Shown: positions 29,509-40,695 of the stretch, in pieces
How the letters are laid out: the number at the start of each line of letters is the position of its first letter
How positions within the stretch are numbered: position 1 is the first letter of the stretch
Assembly (NCBI GenBank): GCA_030141605.1
Contig: JAQGDQ010000674.1
Span: forward strand, 50,616 to 114,615
Reading direction: 5' to 3'
Source of the DNA: Tubiluchus corallicola
Lineage: Eukaryota; Priapulida; Priapulimorpha; Priapulimorphida; Tubiluchidae
DNA: 64,000 bases
Notes under the pieces: generated by a model
Seen by the model: the letters and a program-made list of their open reading frames with translations, nothing else
Database searches by the model: none
What the model was told of the DNA's origin: nothing
Translations under genes and position numbers: made by a program

Positions 29509-30330
29509 CTCTCTCTTTTTTCTGACCTCCCTCAGCTCCCTCTCACTCTCTTTCCTATTCTCTCACTCTTTCTCTTTTTCTTATCTCCCTCAGCTCTATC
29601 TCACTATTTTTCCTCTTCTCTCTTGCTCTTTCTCTTTCTGATCTCTCTCAGCTCCCTCTCACACTCTTTCCTTTTCTCTCTTGCTCTTTCTCTTTTTCTG
29701 ATCTTCCTGAGCTCTTTGTCACTCTATCTTTCCTTTTCTCTCTTGCTGCTTTTCTTTTTCCTTGGCTGTTTCCCTTTTTTCTGACCTCAGCTTCTTTCTC
29801 TCTTTGACTGTTTCTTGTTCAGCATTATCCTTTTGTTTCTCAAATTGTCTCAGTCTCTCCCTCTTTTTTATCTTTCTCATACCCCACCCTCTCTCTCTCT
29901 CTACGAATTTCCCTCCATCTCCTCCTTTTAACCCCCATCCTTTCTGTTTCTCCTTTCGATTTCTGTGAGCAAGTGTTATTGTCTTTTAATGCTTTTTCTC
30001 TGTTTCTCTTTTCCAGATCTCCACATATTTTATCATGTTTATCTATTCTGTCTTTTTCCTTCTATTTTCTTTCTTCCTTCCATTATCTCTTACATTTTCT
30101 CCTTCCTCCTCTCTCTTCCTTCCTTTTTCCCTTTCCTTCAATTTCTCTCCCTCTGCCTCCCCTTTGCGTTCTCTCTCTCTCTCTTCCTCCCTCCTCTTCC
30201 TTCCATTCTTTCTCCCTTTCCTTCAATTTCTCTCCCTCTGCCTCCCCTTTGCTTTCTCTCTCGCTGTGTTTCTCTTTCTCCCCCCTCCCTCTGTCCCCTC
30301 TATCTTTCTCCCTTCACCTCTCTGGTTTAT
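29366..30330 (+). repeat. (CT)n microsatellite and ~1-kb polypyrimidine tract
   Basis: Pure (CT)n at 29366-29515 grades into CT-rich sequence to about 30330, with few purines. A ~60-bp block (CCCTTTCCTTCAATTTCTCT, CCCTCTGCCTCCCC) is duplicated at about 30128-30180 and 30207-30260. Open frames here are low-complexity artefacts. Confidence 0.9.
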
Positions 30331-30794
30331 GCACGTCAAGAACCAGAATTAGATCACGGTTCTTTTGCGGAATGTCCAAATAGAATCCACTGACGCAGAA
30401 ACACTTGATTCATTCTGCACAAACATGATCAAAAAATACGTTCAGCTACAAATGAGAAACGTATGCGCTAAACAAGCAACAAAATCGACTTCATCATAAC
30501 AAGGCTGAGTTTACTTAAACTGTGAAATTAACGAGAAAAACGGCTACACGAATCGGTTAATGGGATAAATACGGACAAAAGAGCTGAAAATCGTCTGGCT
30601 GGTATTACGCGGGAAAGGTTCATAGCGCATGCGCTGCCGTCACGTGATCAGTCACTTTTGTTTTGCCCAGAGATATGTAAAAGATAATGGGTAAAAAGTA
30701 TGCGAATTATCTGTTCATGTCTTTGGTTTTACATCATCAAGAAATTACTCGGGTGGCAAAGTTGTCATAAAATAAATTAAAAATGCTACATTAT

Positions 30795-31270
30795 CATCAT
30801 TATGTGACCATTACGCCTATTGTAGACATTGGCAGGCAGACTTCGAAACTAAATGAAAACTGCCCTCAAGACAGGTAAACACTAGGGGTGAGCATCGAAC
30901 GTTCGAATTCGCTTCTAATCCAAAACTATAGATTCGAATAATTCAGCACTTCAATCACACATGTTCTTTATCACTAAAACGATTGAAACATCATGCAATT
31001 AGCATAATTTAGCTGTGATTTCTGCACACAATTGGAAAGAAATTACTAGTCGTTTTATTGCAGAACAAAATCTAGTGATACACATGATCTTTGTAAGACT
31101 AATTTTTGCTGGTGGTTCGAAAATTTTTCGATCTCAATTCGAATTCGAAACACTGAAGTTCGGTTCGATTCGAATTCGGAAGTCACAAATTCGGTTCGAT
31201 TCGAATTTGCTTTCTGGTAGAGAATGCTCACCCCTAGTAAACACTGCAGTAATCCGTGAATTGTCAGCAT
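30795..31270 (+). repeat. SINE-like segment split by a hAT-like MITE
   Basis: ATCATCATTATG...TATTGTAGACATTGG...GACAGGTAAACAC is followed, after the MITE, by GTAAACACTGCAGTAATCC. The two halves together match the uninterrupted copies at 53330-53480 and 53500-53655. Confidence 0.7.
30883..31236 (+). mobile_element. hAT-like MITE with exact 8-bp target duplication
   Basis: TIRs are TAGGGGTGAGCAT and ATGCTCACCCCTA. The 8-bp duplication GTAAACAC lies at 30875-30882 and 31237-31244. The interior is rich in TTCGAAT-type motifs and has no gene. Relatives: 45487-45899, 3874-4645, and an inverted eroded copy at 59367-59751. Confidence 0.9.
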
Positions 31271-31722
31271 AGTAGTGACAATACGTTTCTACAGAGAACT
31301 TTTATGCAGTTTGGCGCGTAGCATGAAGTGATGTAGCATAATGGCAGATCTAGTACTAATTTTACATTGTTGTGACGAGACCGGGCCTAAATCCTCAATG
31401 ATCAGTCACTGAATCAAGTCCTGCACGAACCATATGACACCAGAACGAGCATTTATACCAGCAGCTATCCAACCCTTCGCTGATCAGGTTCAGTGCTGCT
31501 TAACGACATTCGCTAAGCTAGCACAGTAACCACTTAACCATAAGCTTCATGCATAAAATCATACTACGTCATAAAACAATTCTACAAAAAGACAGCGAAT
31601 CATGTTAATTAGATTAATCTTAATTATTATCAAAACTATTGCTAATGTTGTTACAAACCCGCAGTTAATTAAGTTTTGATACCGAATTTGAAAGACGGAA
31701 AATGAGAAAAAAGTGGGATGCA

Positions 31723-31860
31723 GCCTGGATTAGAACCAAAGACTTTCTGCTTACATTGCAGATGTCTTTTGCCACTAGGACACCGCATCTCCCATCAGAA
31801 CCAAGGACCTTCTGCTTACATTGCAGATGTCTTTTGCCACTAGGACACCGCATCTCCCAG
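31723..31860 (-). mobile_element. Two tandem tRNA-like SINE heads
   Basis: Two 65-bp near-identical units. On the minus strand each reads GGGAGATGCGGTGTCCTAGT (A-box-like region) and AAGGTCCTTGGTTCTGATG or TTGGTTCTAATCCAGG (B-box-like GGTTCTAATCC). The second unit runs on into a GGCTGC-containing tail. They look like duplicated SINE promoter heads, not tRNA genes. Confidence 0.45.
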
Positions 31861-32496
31861 AGATCAAGCAGTCCAAAGTTCATCCTTTATCAAATTCGGC
31901 TAATCAAATTCAGTAATGCCAGTGAATGATTTCAACTAAATGGTTCATTTAGTATTTTGGTCATTTTGAGGCTGAAATTTCTATGAGAGTTTTAATTTCA
32001 TGGATTTTTGGGACATCTGTTTATCACAATATAGGTGTTTCGAAAAATAAATAGAACTTCTTTTTCTTCACTGTCAGTAACAATTTCCAGTAAAACTACG
32101 TTAACTAAATTCCACTACTGTCTAATTCTGCATCAGCTGCTGAACAGGCTTCGTCTGCAAATGAAAGGAACGTGAAATAGAAGCCAATTATTACGAGAAA
32201 ACGTTTATCTTTCGAAAAACAAACGTTTAGTTAGCAGCTCCAAGTTAACGCTTCAATTAAGTCACGTGATTCGACATAATTTATTTTCAAGTCTAGGATA
32301 GGCAAGAAAACACGGAGCTTTTTCATCATTGCATCCAACTTAGCGATCCATTCCTAATATGGACTTGGCAATTAACGACATATGTTTGAACTGGAACTGC
32401 AAACTGTAAACCAGCACTTGGCGGCACGATTTCTCTCATTTTGTTTTTATGTGGATGGTTGTAGCGGAACCGGTATCTGTGTCATTATCAAAGTAT
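31861..32496. other. Intergenic, nothing recognised
   Basis: AT-rich sequence between the SINE heads and the TTAA MITE. I see no gene, RNA or repeat structure. Confidence 0.4.
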
Positions 32497-32982
32497 TTAA
32501 AGGAAAAGAACGCGCTCTTCATAAACAGACTTGAAAACTTGAAATTTTATATCATTTTCGTGCTATCTTATTGCATACAGGGCTTGCGTTAGCAGGAATG
32601 CTGTATAAAATTTGTAAATTTAAACTGCCGCGGTGACCGTTAGTAGGCAGAGCCATTTTGAGAGTCAGTTGTTTGGAATAAGTTTAGATAACATATTGCT
32701 AAAAGTTTGAAAAAACAATCTGAGTATTCGTAGAACATTCTTCGTTAGCTAAGCAAAAGTATAAATTACTTTATCTTGTCAACAACAATGTCTTGTCTGG
32801 TGCGCACTGATATGGCAATACGGTACCCTTTTAGCAACTGGTGTGAACATTTACATTATTAACAATTTCTTTTCCAATTACATAAGTGTTTTAAAAACAA
32901 GTAGGCCTGTTGCTAAGCAATATAACGTTTCGTGGAAAATTCCTTGGGATATACTTGAAAATTCCCTCTTGTACCACTTTAA
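32497..32982 (+). mobile_element. TTAA MITE (second family), intergenic copy
   Basis: TTAA at 32497-32500 and 32979-32982. Shared blocks with 21640-22169: GACCGTTAGTAGGCAGAGCC, AGTTGTTTGGAATAAGTTTA and TTATCTTGTCAACAACAATG. No coding capacity. Confidence 0.6.
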
Positions 32983-33157
32983 CGACAACAAGTAGATTGT
33001 TGGCAGGAAATTTGGGCGGGCGTAAAGTAACGCGGGACACGATACTTTAAAACTTTAAGATGAGACTCTGAATCTGTAGATATACAGCCGCGTCCGTTGC
33101 GAGAACATCCTCATTCAACCTGACTACAAAGAGGCTGATGTTTTATTAATAAACTGG

Positions 33158-33580
33158 GCATTTTACAAGAAGTAAGCATGAGCATTTTACAAGAAGTAAG
33201 CATGAGCATTTTACAAGAAGTAAGCATGAGCATTTTACAAGAAGTAAGCATGAACATTTTACAAAGTAGTAAGCATGAGCATTTTACAAGAAGTAAGCAT
33301 GAGCATTTTACAAGAAGTAAGCATGAGCATTTTACAAGAAGTAAGCATGAGCATTTTACAAGAAGTAAGCATGAAAATTTTACAAGAAGTAAGCAAGAGC
33401 ATTTTACAAGAAGTAAGCATGAACATTTTACAAGAAGTAAGCATGAGCATTTTACAAGAAGTAAGCATGAGCATTTTACAAGTAAGCATGAGCATTTTAC
33501 AAGAAGTAAGCATGAGCATTTTACAAGAAGTAAGCATGAGCATTTTACAAGAAGTAAGCATGAGCATTTTACAAGAAGTA
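33158..33580. repeat. 24-bp tandem repeat upstream of the myosin promoter
   Basis: About 17-18 copies of GCATTTTACAAGAAGTAAGC followed by ATGA. The 24-bp period is a multiple of three, so all frames stay open by repetition; none is a gene. Confidence 0.95.
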
Positions 33581-33659
33581 CATTTTATGAAACATCTGAG
33601 ATAAAATTCCTGAAATAGAAAGTAGGAGAATATTCTGTGATGAAAAATTGAAATTTAGG

Positions 33660-33965
33660 GAATGGGAAGAATGCGCGAGAGAAGCGAATAGGAGAGAGAA
33701 AGAGGAGGGTTTGAGAGAGAGTAAGGAGGTCTAAAAGAGAGATAGATGAGAAGGAAGAAACAGAGAAGTGACAGGAGAGAAAGAGAAAAGAGAGAGAGAG
33801 AGAGAGAGAGAGAAGAGAGATAGAGGAGAGAGCGAGAGAGAGAGAGAGGGGAGGAAAGAGAGAGAGAGAAAGAAAGAGAGAGAGAGGGGGAGAGAGAGAG
33901 AGAGAAAAAGAAAGAGAGAGAGAGAGAGAAGAGAGATAGAGGAGAGAGAGCGAGCGAGGGAGTGA
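33660..33965 (+). repeat. Polypurine (GA)n-rich tract near the myosin promoter
   Basis: About 300 bp almost free of pyrimidines, dominated by GAGAGA, ending ~140 bp before the TATA box at 34104. Such tracts can form triplex DNA or bind GAGA-type factors. That role is only a possibility here. Confidence 0.85.
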
Positions 33966-34103
33966 ACTGTGTTGATCCACATTCAGTTCAGGAATATGAT
34001 CACACACGTCTAACAGCGCTGTTGTTTTACGAAAATTTCAGGCTGACATGGAAGTTGAAAGATCAACAATTCGTCAACCAATCATGGCGTTGTTCCACAG
34101 CCA

Positions 34104-34109
34104 TATAAA
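34104..34109 (+). promoter_or_regulatory. TATA box of the myosin heavy chain promoter
   Basis: CCATATAAAACACGC lies 3.2 kb before the start codon. About 30 bp downstream the sequence runs into a short segment ending in a canonical donor (CACA|GTAAGT at 34173). TATA promoters with distant start exons are usual for muscle myosin genes. Confidence 0.55.
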
Positions 34110-34134
34110 ACACGCTGTCACCATCAGAATCACT

Positions 34135-34172
34135 CTGACTTCTGCTGGTTCAGAAGGAGGGGGCACAGCACA
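34135..34172 (+). other. Probable non-coding exon 1 of the myosin gene
   Basis: From the expected initiation point ~30 bp after the TATA box to the donor at 34173 (GTAAGT). No ATG precedes the donor in this segment. Start position is inferred. Confidence 0.45.
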
Positions 34173-34504
34173 GTAAGTTTTGTACGTGTTGGACTATAGA
34201 CATGCGTTTGGAAATACGATAATTACTGTTATTTAGACTCAGCAAAACATTTGAGTAACTTACTAGCGTCGGCACCATGTTAATTAATTCTTGCATCTTT
34301 TTCTATTGGAAACATTAAACAATGAAAGATTTTAATCCTTTTTAATTTAGATTTACATGTTTCTAAAATTTTTCACTTTTTATCTCTTGTGATTCCTCAG
34401 TGTTCTACGTGTTAGTCAAGAATCTGTATTGCAAAGTTAGTTTTGTTGATCTGTGATTAATTATTGCCTTTTACTAATATATTAACCAGACGACGTCATT
34501 TCAG

Positions 34505-34560
34505 GTGGTGATCCATAGGAAAGAAACGGGAACAAGTATTCTTACACCCACTTATAACTG
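34505..34560 (+). other. Possible second non-coding exon of the myosin gene
   Basis: Bounded by GACGTCATTTCAG and ACTG|GTGAGT, 56 nt. It could be an alternative or constitutive 5'UTR exon joined to the acceptor at 37224. Only the splice sites support it. Confidence 0.35.
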
Positions 34561-35319
34561 GTGAGTCGAAAGTATGATATTAATTTTATAATTCGTTTTC
34601 GACTACAATGCTCTACAATCACACAAAGTACTGCATGCCAACTGAGAAGAGAATTGACCTAATTGACCAACTTTGTTACGGCTGTCATTTACCTGGTATT
34701 AATCATGAGTCATAAGTCATTTATTTCACCTTACGCATTTACAATGGTTACATATACAATATCTAGTGAAAGGGCCTACAATGAACATAATACAAATAAG
34801 AAATACTGCACAGGAAAAGCCTCAAACACTGTTCATTTATACACGAAGGTGAATGTGTTGCGGGCAATCAAAAAGCGGGGCTTGTTAGATTGTCCCACAC
34901 AGTGATAGAAAAAAAGTAATGAAAATAATCTGAAAATTTAAAGTGAATCGTCATAAAAAACATTAGTGCTTAAAATGGAAAGATGTAATGAATGAAGCTC
35001 ATATATGAGATGATATAAAAGATAGAAAGACTATTATTTTTTAATAGTATGTATATTAATTCTCTATGTTTGTATAACGAAGTCCAGTTGAGTTTATTAG
35101 AGAAAGCAAAACTCCAGATTATAAGAAATTTACACGTAATAGAACGTGTAGCAGTAATACATTAACAAATGACTTCTCAAATTTGAATGTGAATTCTAAT
35201 AACTGTGCAAGACAATATCATATCAATATTTTAATAATAACTCTTTTAAATTTGCTACATTTCGTTATTTCTGAGGCTGATTTTAGAAATCTGAACTGGA
35301 ATCTAAATCCTACCCAAAA

Positions 35320-36349
35320 TTAAACTACACTGTATAACTTAAAACAATATCTGTAAAATATTGAAAGGGAACATACTAAGAAGGAGAAAGTAGTTACCTA
35401 CTTAGCTGGTAAGAAAGGGAACCACTGAACTGTAATTTCGCTTTCGCGCCACTAGTTCTTCGCTGTTGCCTGCATTTCGCCATTCGCTAGTTAGACGAAA
35501 ACTAGCGCCTGCATTTCGGAAAGCGTTGCACAAAAAACAAGTGCTGTACCTCTCACTTTAGAGTTGCCCAGTTATGACGTAGTGTACACGTTCGATAGCT
35601 CATGGTTGAGCACAGCAGTAAACTTGAAATTTGAATTTTGAACTTAAAATTTGCCGAATTTTTGTATATGTTTGTGGTGTTGTAAATTATGTACATTTGC
35701 GATGCCATCACCATTTGAGTTCGCCCGCCATTAATTAAGTTTCTTAGCCTATTATTTAATTATCAGAAACGTTTTGACATTATCACAGGTGTTAAGATGT
35801 GTACATTTTACTAGACTTCAAAATGGAGTAGGGTATGGAAAATCATCCTGTTTTACTTTAGAGGAAGACAGGGTGGTTTTTCATGTACTATCCCATTTTC
35901 AAATCCGATAACAAGTATACATTTTAAAACAATTAATACTGCAAAAGCATTTCTTATAATTAATAATAGATTAAAAACTTAACGGTAGGCGAACCCAACT
36001 GTTGATGACATCACAAAGTAACATAATTTTAAGCAGCAAAAATATTACACGAGAGTGTTGTACGTAATTGCGAGAGCGAAAATTGAAGTACGGTGGTACT
36101 GTAAGATATTCAGTGTGTTGTACTAAAACTAAGTAAGTTTTAAGATAAAAATTCAAATTTGAAATTTACCGCTGTGGTCACGCCTGAGGTGTCGAACGTG
36201 TTTAGTTCGTCACCAACTAATACATCTGAACTGAGAGGTATAGCACATATTTTTTGTGCAAAGACTTTCTGAAATGCAGGTGTTAATGCCGGTCTAACTA
36301 GCGAATGGCGAAATGCACGTAAAAGCGAAGAACTAGCGTTTTCCTTTAA
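35320..36349. mobile_element. Palindromic TTAA MITE dimer
   Basis: The left half (inverted unit, ~35320-35860) and right half (direct unit, ~35870-36349) are imperfect mirror images about a centre at ~35860 (CATCCTGTTTTACTTTAGAG, then GAAGACAGGGTGG). TTAA lies at 36346-36349 and probably at 35320-35323. The right half has lost ~100 bp before its end. Confidence 0.7.
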
Positions 36350-36532
36350 ATCACGAAATATGAAAAATAAACTAAATGGTTATTTAATTGTTGTTTATAT
36401 AAAAATCAGAATAATTCTTAAGAGAATATTGGTCCATCAACATAGACTAATTTCCTGATCTATGAAGCTGCACCTTTACTAATTTGTTAAACACTTTGTA
36501 CTTTCGTTTCGCTATTGTTAAAAGCAATTATC

Positions 36533-37194
36533 TATAGGTTTTACATGTCAAATGTAGACCTGCTTTAACTCAAATGTAGATTTAGGTAGTTCAAATGCGT
36601 CTTGGTAACTCAAATGTAGATTTAGGTAATTCAAATGTGTCTTGGTAATTTAAATGTAGACTTAGGTAGTTCAAATGTCTTGGTAACTCAAATGTAGACT
36701 TAGGTAGTTCAAATGTGTCTTGGTAATTTAAATGTAGACTTAGGTAGTTCAAATGTGTCTTGGTAACTCAAATGTAGAGTTAGGTAGTTCAAATGTGTTA
36801 ACAATGGTTTTCAAGAAATCTTGAGCATTTTTGGTAAATCAAATGTAGACACATGTCAAGTCAAATGTGACGTTGGTATCTCAAATGTGGATAGGTGGTA
36901 AAGCTTAAGTATGTTAAATTTAATCTTCTTTAATCTCAATTTAATAATTGCTCCCAAGTTAAAATAACAACGTTATAGGCTTACTAATAGATGCACTATC
37001 TTTGGTTTATCTTTTTCTAATTTGCGCTTAAATAACTTATTTACCGACTTATTCAAAGTAATGCATCTACATTTGACTTACCTAAGTCACATTTGAGTTA
37101 CCAAAACACATTCGAAATTCCTATGTCTACATTTGACTTACCTAAGTCACATTTGAACTTTCCTGTGTCTACATTTGACGTGTAAAACTTATAT
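36533..37194. mobile_element. MITE with TATAGGTTTTAC termini, 5' flank of myosin start exon
   Basis: Left end TATAGGTTTTACATGTCAAA, right end inverse (ACATTTGACGTGTAAAACTT). Its left part holds ~6 tandem copies of a ~50-bp unit (AATGTAGACTTAGGTAGTTC, AAATGTGTCTTGGTAA). It ends 30 bp before the acceptor at 37224. Same family as 16336-16794. Confidence 0.75.
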
Positions 37195-37293
37195 AACGAG
37201 GGGTTTCTCTTGTGCTTTTACTAGGACAGCATCTTCAGCTGTGGTGCAAACCTTAGCAGAAGAGCAAACTGACTTCTGGAGTAGACGTCCACC

Positions 37294-37890
37294 ATGTTAA
37301 AGCAAGCGCTACCCCTGCCATGGGGTGCTAAGGAGCTGCTCGAACAAGACCCCTGGCAGTTTCTAAGACCCAGCAAGAAAATGATAATGGAGACGATGAA
37401 CATGCCGTTCGACGCGAAGAAGATGTGTTGGGTGCCCGATGCCAAAGAGGGTTTTCTGCAGGGAGAGATTCAAAGCAGAGATGCAGGCAAAGTTGTTGTT
37501 AACGTGAGAGGAGAGGTGAGTTTCTTGCCATTGTCAGACACAGCCAGTCTGTGGTATGATGGTTAGGACAAATCCGGTTGGAATTTTTGTATTTGAATTG
37601 ATAACAGTCGTGTAATTCTAAACAGAAAGTTGATCGTATGCAAAAGGGACTTAGCTGTAAGCAGGGCGTATTTCAGCCTGAGCGAGGCCCGGGGAAGCGG
37701 GGCGTGTGAGGCCCCCTGGGGCGCCACCACGGTTGACGCCCATAAAATTTTTGAACTGCTAGACGCATTTTCGAAGAGAAAATATGGAGTTATACAGTTG
37801 TTAAAGGAAAGAACAATTGAAAGAAAAACTGCTTTATTCTCAAGACCAGTCCTTAATACTTGTCAATACTGGCAAACGGCGCGCATGCTG

Positions 37891-37970
<80 letters not shown>

Positions 37971-40608
37971 GGCAGTATGTTCGCATAAAGCAAAAAAAAT
38001 GTTACCTTGGCGCGAGGCCCCCTGAAGGTTGAGGCCCCGGGGAAGTATCCCCACTCCCCCCCTCTGAAATAGGCCCTGGCTGTAAGCACGGTGGATTATA
38101 TCATTATTTTTACAAGAGAAAAAGCTGATTGTCTGTAACGATTATTCTTTCTTAATTAATTGAACAGTTAATGAGTCAGTCGGTCAACCAATTAGTACGA
38201 CTACTTGATTATTGATTAACTAGTAGCAACTAGTAACTAGTTAGTAGTAATTAGTTCTTCAGCTAGCCAGTTGGTTAGTCATTTATGACAACATTTGCAT
38301 ATTTTATTGTCTGTCTAGGACAAAGAGTTCAAAGAAGACCAGGTACAACAGATGAATCCTCCAAAGTTTGAGAAGACAGAAGACATGGCAAATCTGACGT
38401 ATCTGAATGAGGGTTCAGTTCTTCACAACTTGCGACAAAGATACCATGCTTGGATGATATACGTATGTCATACTGCACATTGCTTGTAGTTTTTTTTATT
38501 AGTTAATGTACAAGAAAACTCTCCACTTACGTAAAGTTTAAAAAATTCGTTTTGAATTTTTATGCCAGTTACATACTGCTTTTTGCATACAGAGCTCGCG
38601 TCGGCAGTAACTTTGTATAAAATCTGTAAATTTGAACTCCCACAATGACTGTTAGACGCAGCCATTTTGATGGTATGTCTTGAAACAAGTTTAGACAAGC
38701 TGAGTCAAGTTTGAAACATTAATCACAGCATTCGTAGCACACACGACATTAGCTAAGTAGGCCTGAAATTGTAAATTAATGTACCTTGTCAATAAGATTA
38801 AAAATACGCTTTTGGTTAGCGAGTGCTGCACCCTGGAGATGAGTCAACAAAATTTTCTCAATTGGTGAAAATTGATAATTTTCTTTTCCAGTTTACGTAA
38901 GTCTTTCAAGCTGGTGACCGAAATGCTAAGTAATATAACTTTGCATGGAAAGTTTTCCGGGACATCGTTTAACATTGTCTTTTTCTTCCCCTGATTTACG
39001 TTGTGCGTATATGACGTCATGTAATGGCGCGGTCGGATCAATATTGCTAAGATTTAAAATGAAAACAAACAGAAATTCTCTTCAATGCGAATACGATACA
39101 CGCATAAAGTTGCTATAAAGGAATATAATTTTAAGGCGATTTTTCTGAAACCCACGTCGGTACCCCTTTTCTTGTCTTTTAACACCTCATAAATACAATA
39201 CAGTGTATAATTTGTTATTTGTTTTTTTTTTGTTTTTTTTTCATTTATTGAACGCTGTAATCTAATTTGAGTTTGACCCTAATCGCCATTGACCATTCAA
39301 CGTAAATAGCTATCGAGCTAAAATGAAAAAATGAATGCGGATCCTAAAAACAAAATTCTTATAACTACTTGGCAGGAACTTCTTATCCACCGTCTTCTTA
39401 CAGCAGGTAATGATTTAAAAACAAGGAATTAAATTTCCGAGAAAGAATGCCACAGACAAGAAGTTTAAGGAAGTTTAAGAATTTATAAGCTGCAGTAGTG
39501 CATCAAGGTTAGTCCGGTAAAAACATGAAAACTGGCAGCAAAAAAGAACTCTGATCAAATTGTTGGCATTTAATGAATGATCAACGGGTGGCCTAGCTCA
39601 ATGGTAACGTGCTCGCTTCCCACCCGGGAGGTCACGGGTTCAATTCCCGACCAGGTCATACGAAAAACTTAACAAATGGTACCGCTGGTTCTTCGACCAA
39701 GCACAGCAGGTTTACCGAAGTAGAATATGGGAATAATAATCGGGACCACCTTGAAAATAAGCATCGAGTTACTTAAGGTGTTAGCCTGGACTATGTCCTA
39801 AACAAAATTATTATAATTAATGAAGGAAAGGGGGACACCCTTTAGAAAATTAAAAAAAGTGATCTTAATATAATATGGCAACAGATATTTGATTATCAGG
39901 ATTGCAAGGTCAAGCCAAATCAGATCCATCCAAAACGATTTTACAACATGTGAAGAGGGTGAAAGGGAACGGACTGTGGAAGCCAGTCTTCACCTGTGGT
40001 TTCAGTTTACCATTTATCATGATTAAGCCCAATTCCATTGCTTACTTTTGTTACAGACTTACTCAGGGTTATTCTGTGTTGTTATAAATCCCTACAAGAG
40101 GCTGCCAATCTACAACAATGAAGTCATCCAAGATTACAAAGGCAAGAGGAGGTCGGAAATGGCACCCCATCTGTACTCCATTGCCGACAACGCTTACACC
40201 GACATGCTGATGAGTAAGTATTCCAGAAGCGATTTGTTCTCGAAGCAAAAGAGTTTGGAATTCACCAACGCCTGCTCCCATCAGAAGTTTGAATTAAGCC
40301 AGTATTTAATGTCTTTAAGACATATCAATAGTTTCGGTACAGCGTTTTGAGTAACCCCCTGTTGTTGTAGGCAGGGCCTATTTCAGTATAAGCGAGGCCC
40401 GGGGAAATGGGACGTGTGAGGCCTCTCGGGGGGGAGGTGTAGCGCCACCATGGTTGACGCCCAGAAAATTTTTGAACAGCTAGAACGCCGGAGAAGCATT
40501 TTCGAAGAGAAACTATGGAGTTATACAATTGTTAAAGGAAAGAACAATTGAAAGAAAAATTCTCAAGACCAGTCCTTAATAATTGTCAATACTGGCAAAT
40601 GCGTGTGG

Positions 40609-40695
<87 letters not shown>

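Noticed and set aside
29225-30393. Leu/Ser-rich open frames
   Set aside because: Translation of (CT)n and polypyrimidine sequence in several frames at once.
33178-33618. Open frames across the 24-bp array and antisense of the purine tract
   Set aside because: Repeat artefacts; every frame is open and no protein similarity is visible.
39587-39660. Functional tRNA-Gly gene
   Set aside because: Acceptor stem pairs poorly, one anticodon-stem mismatch, no T-run terminator, and a SINE body follows.
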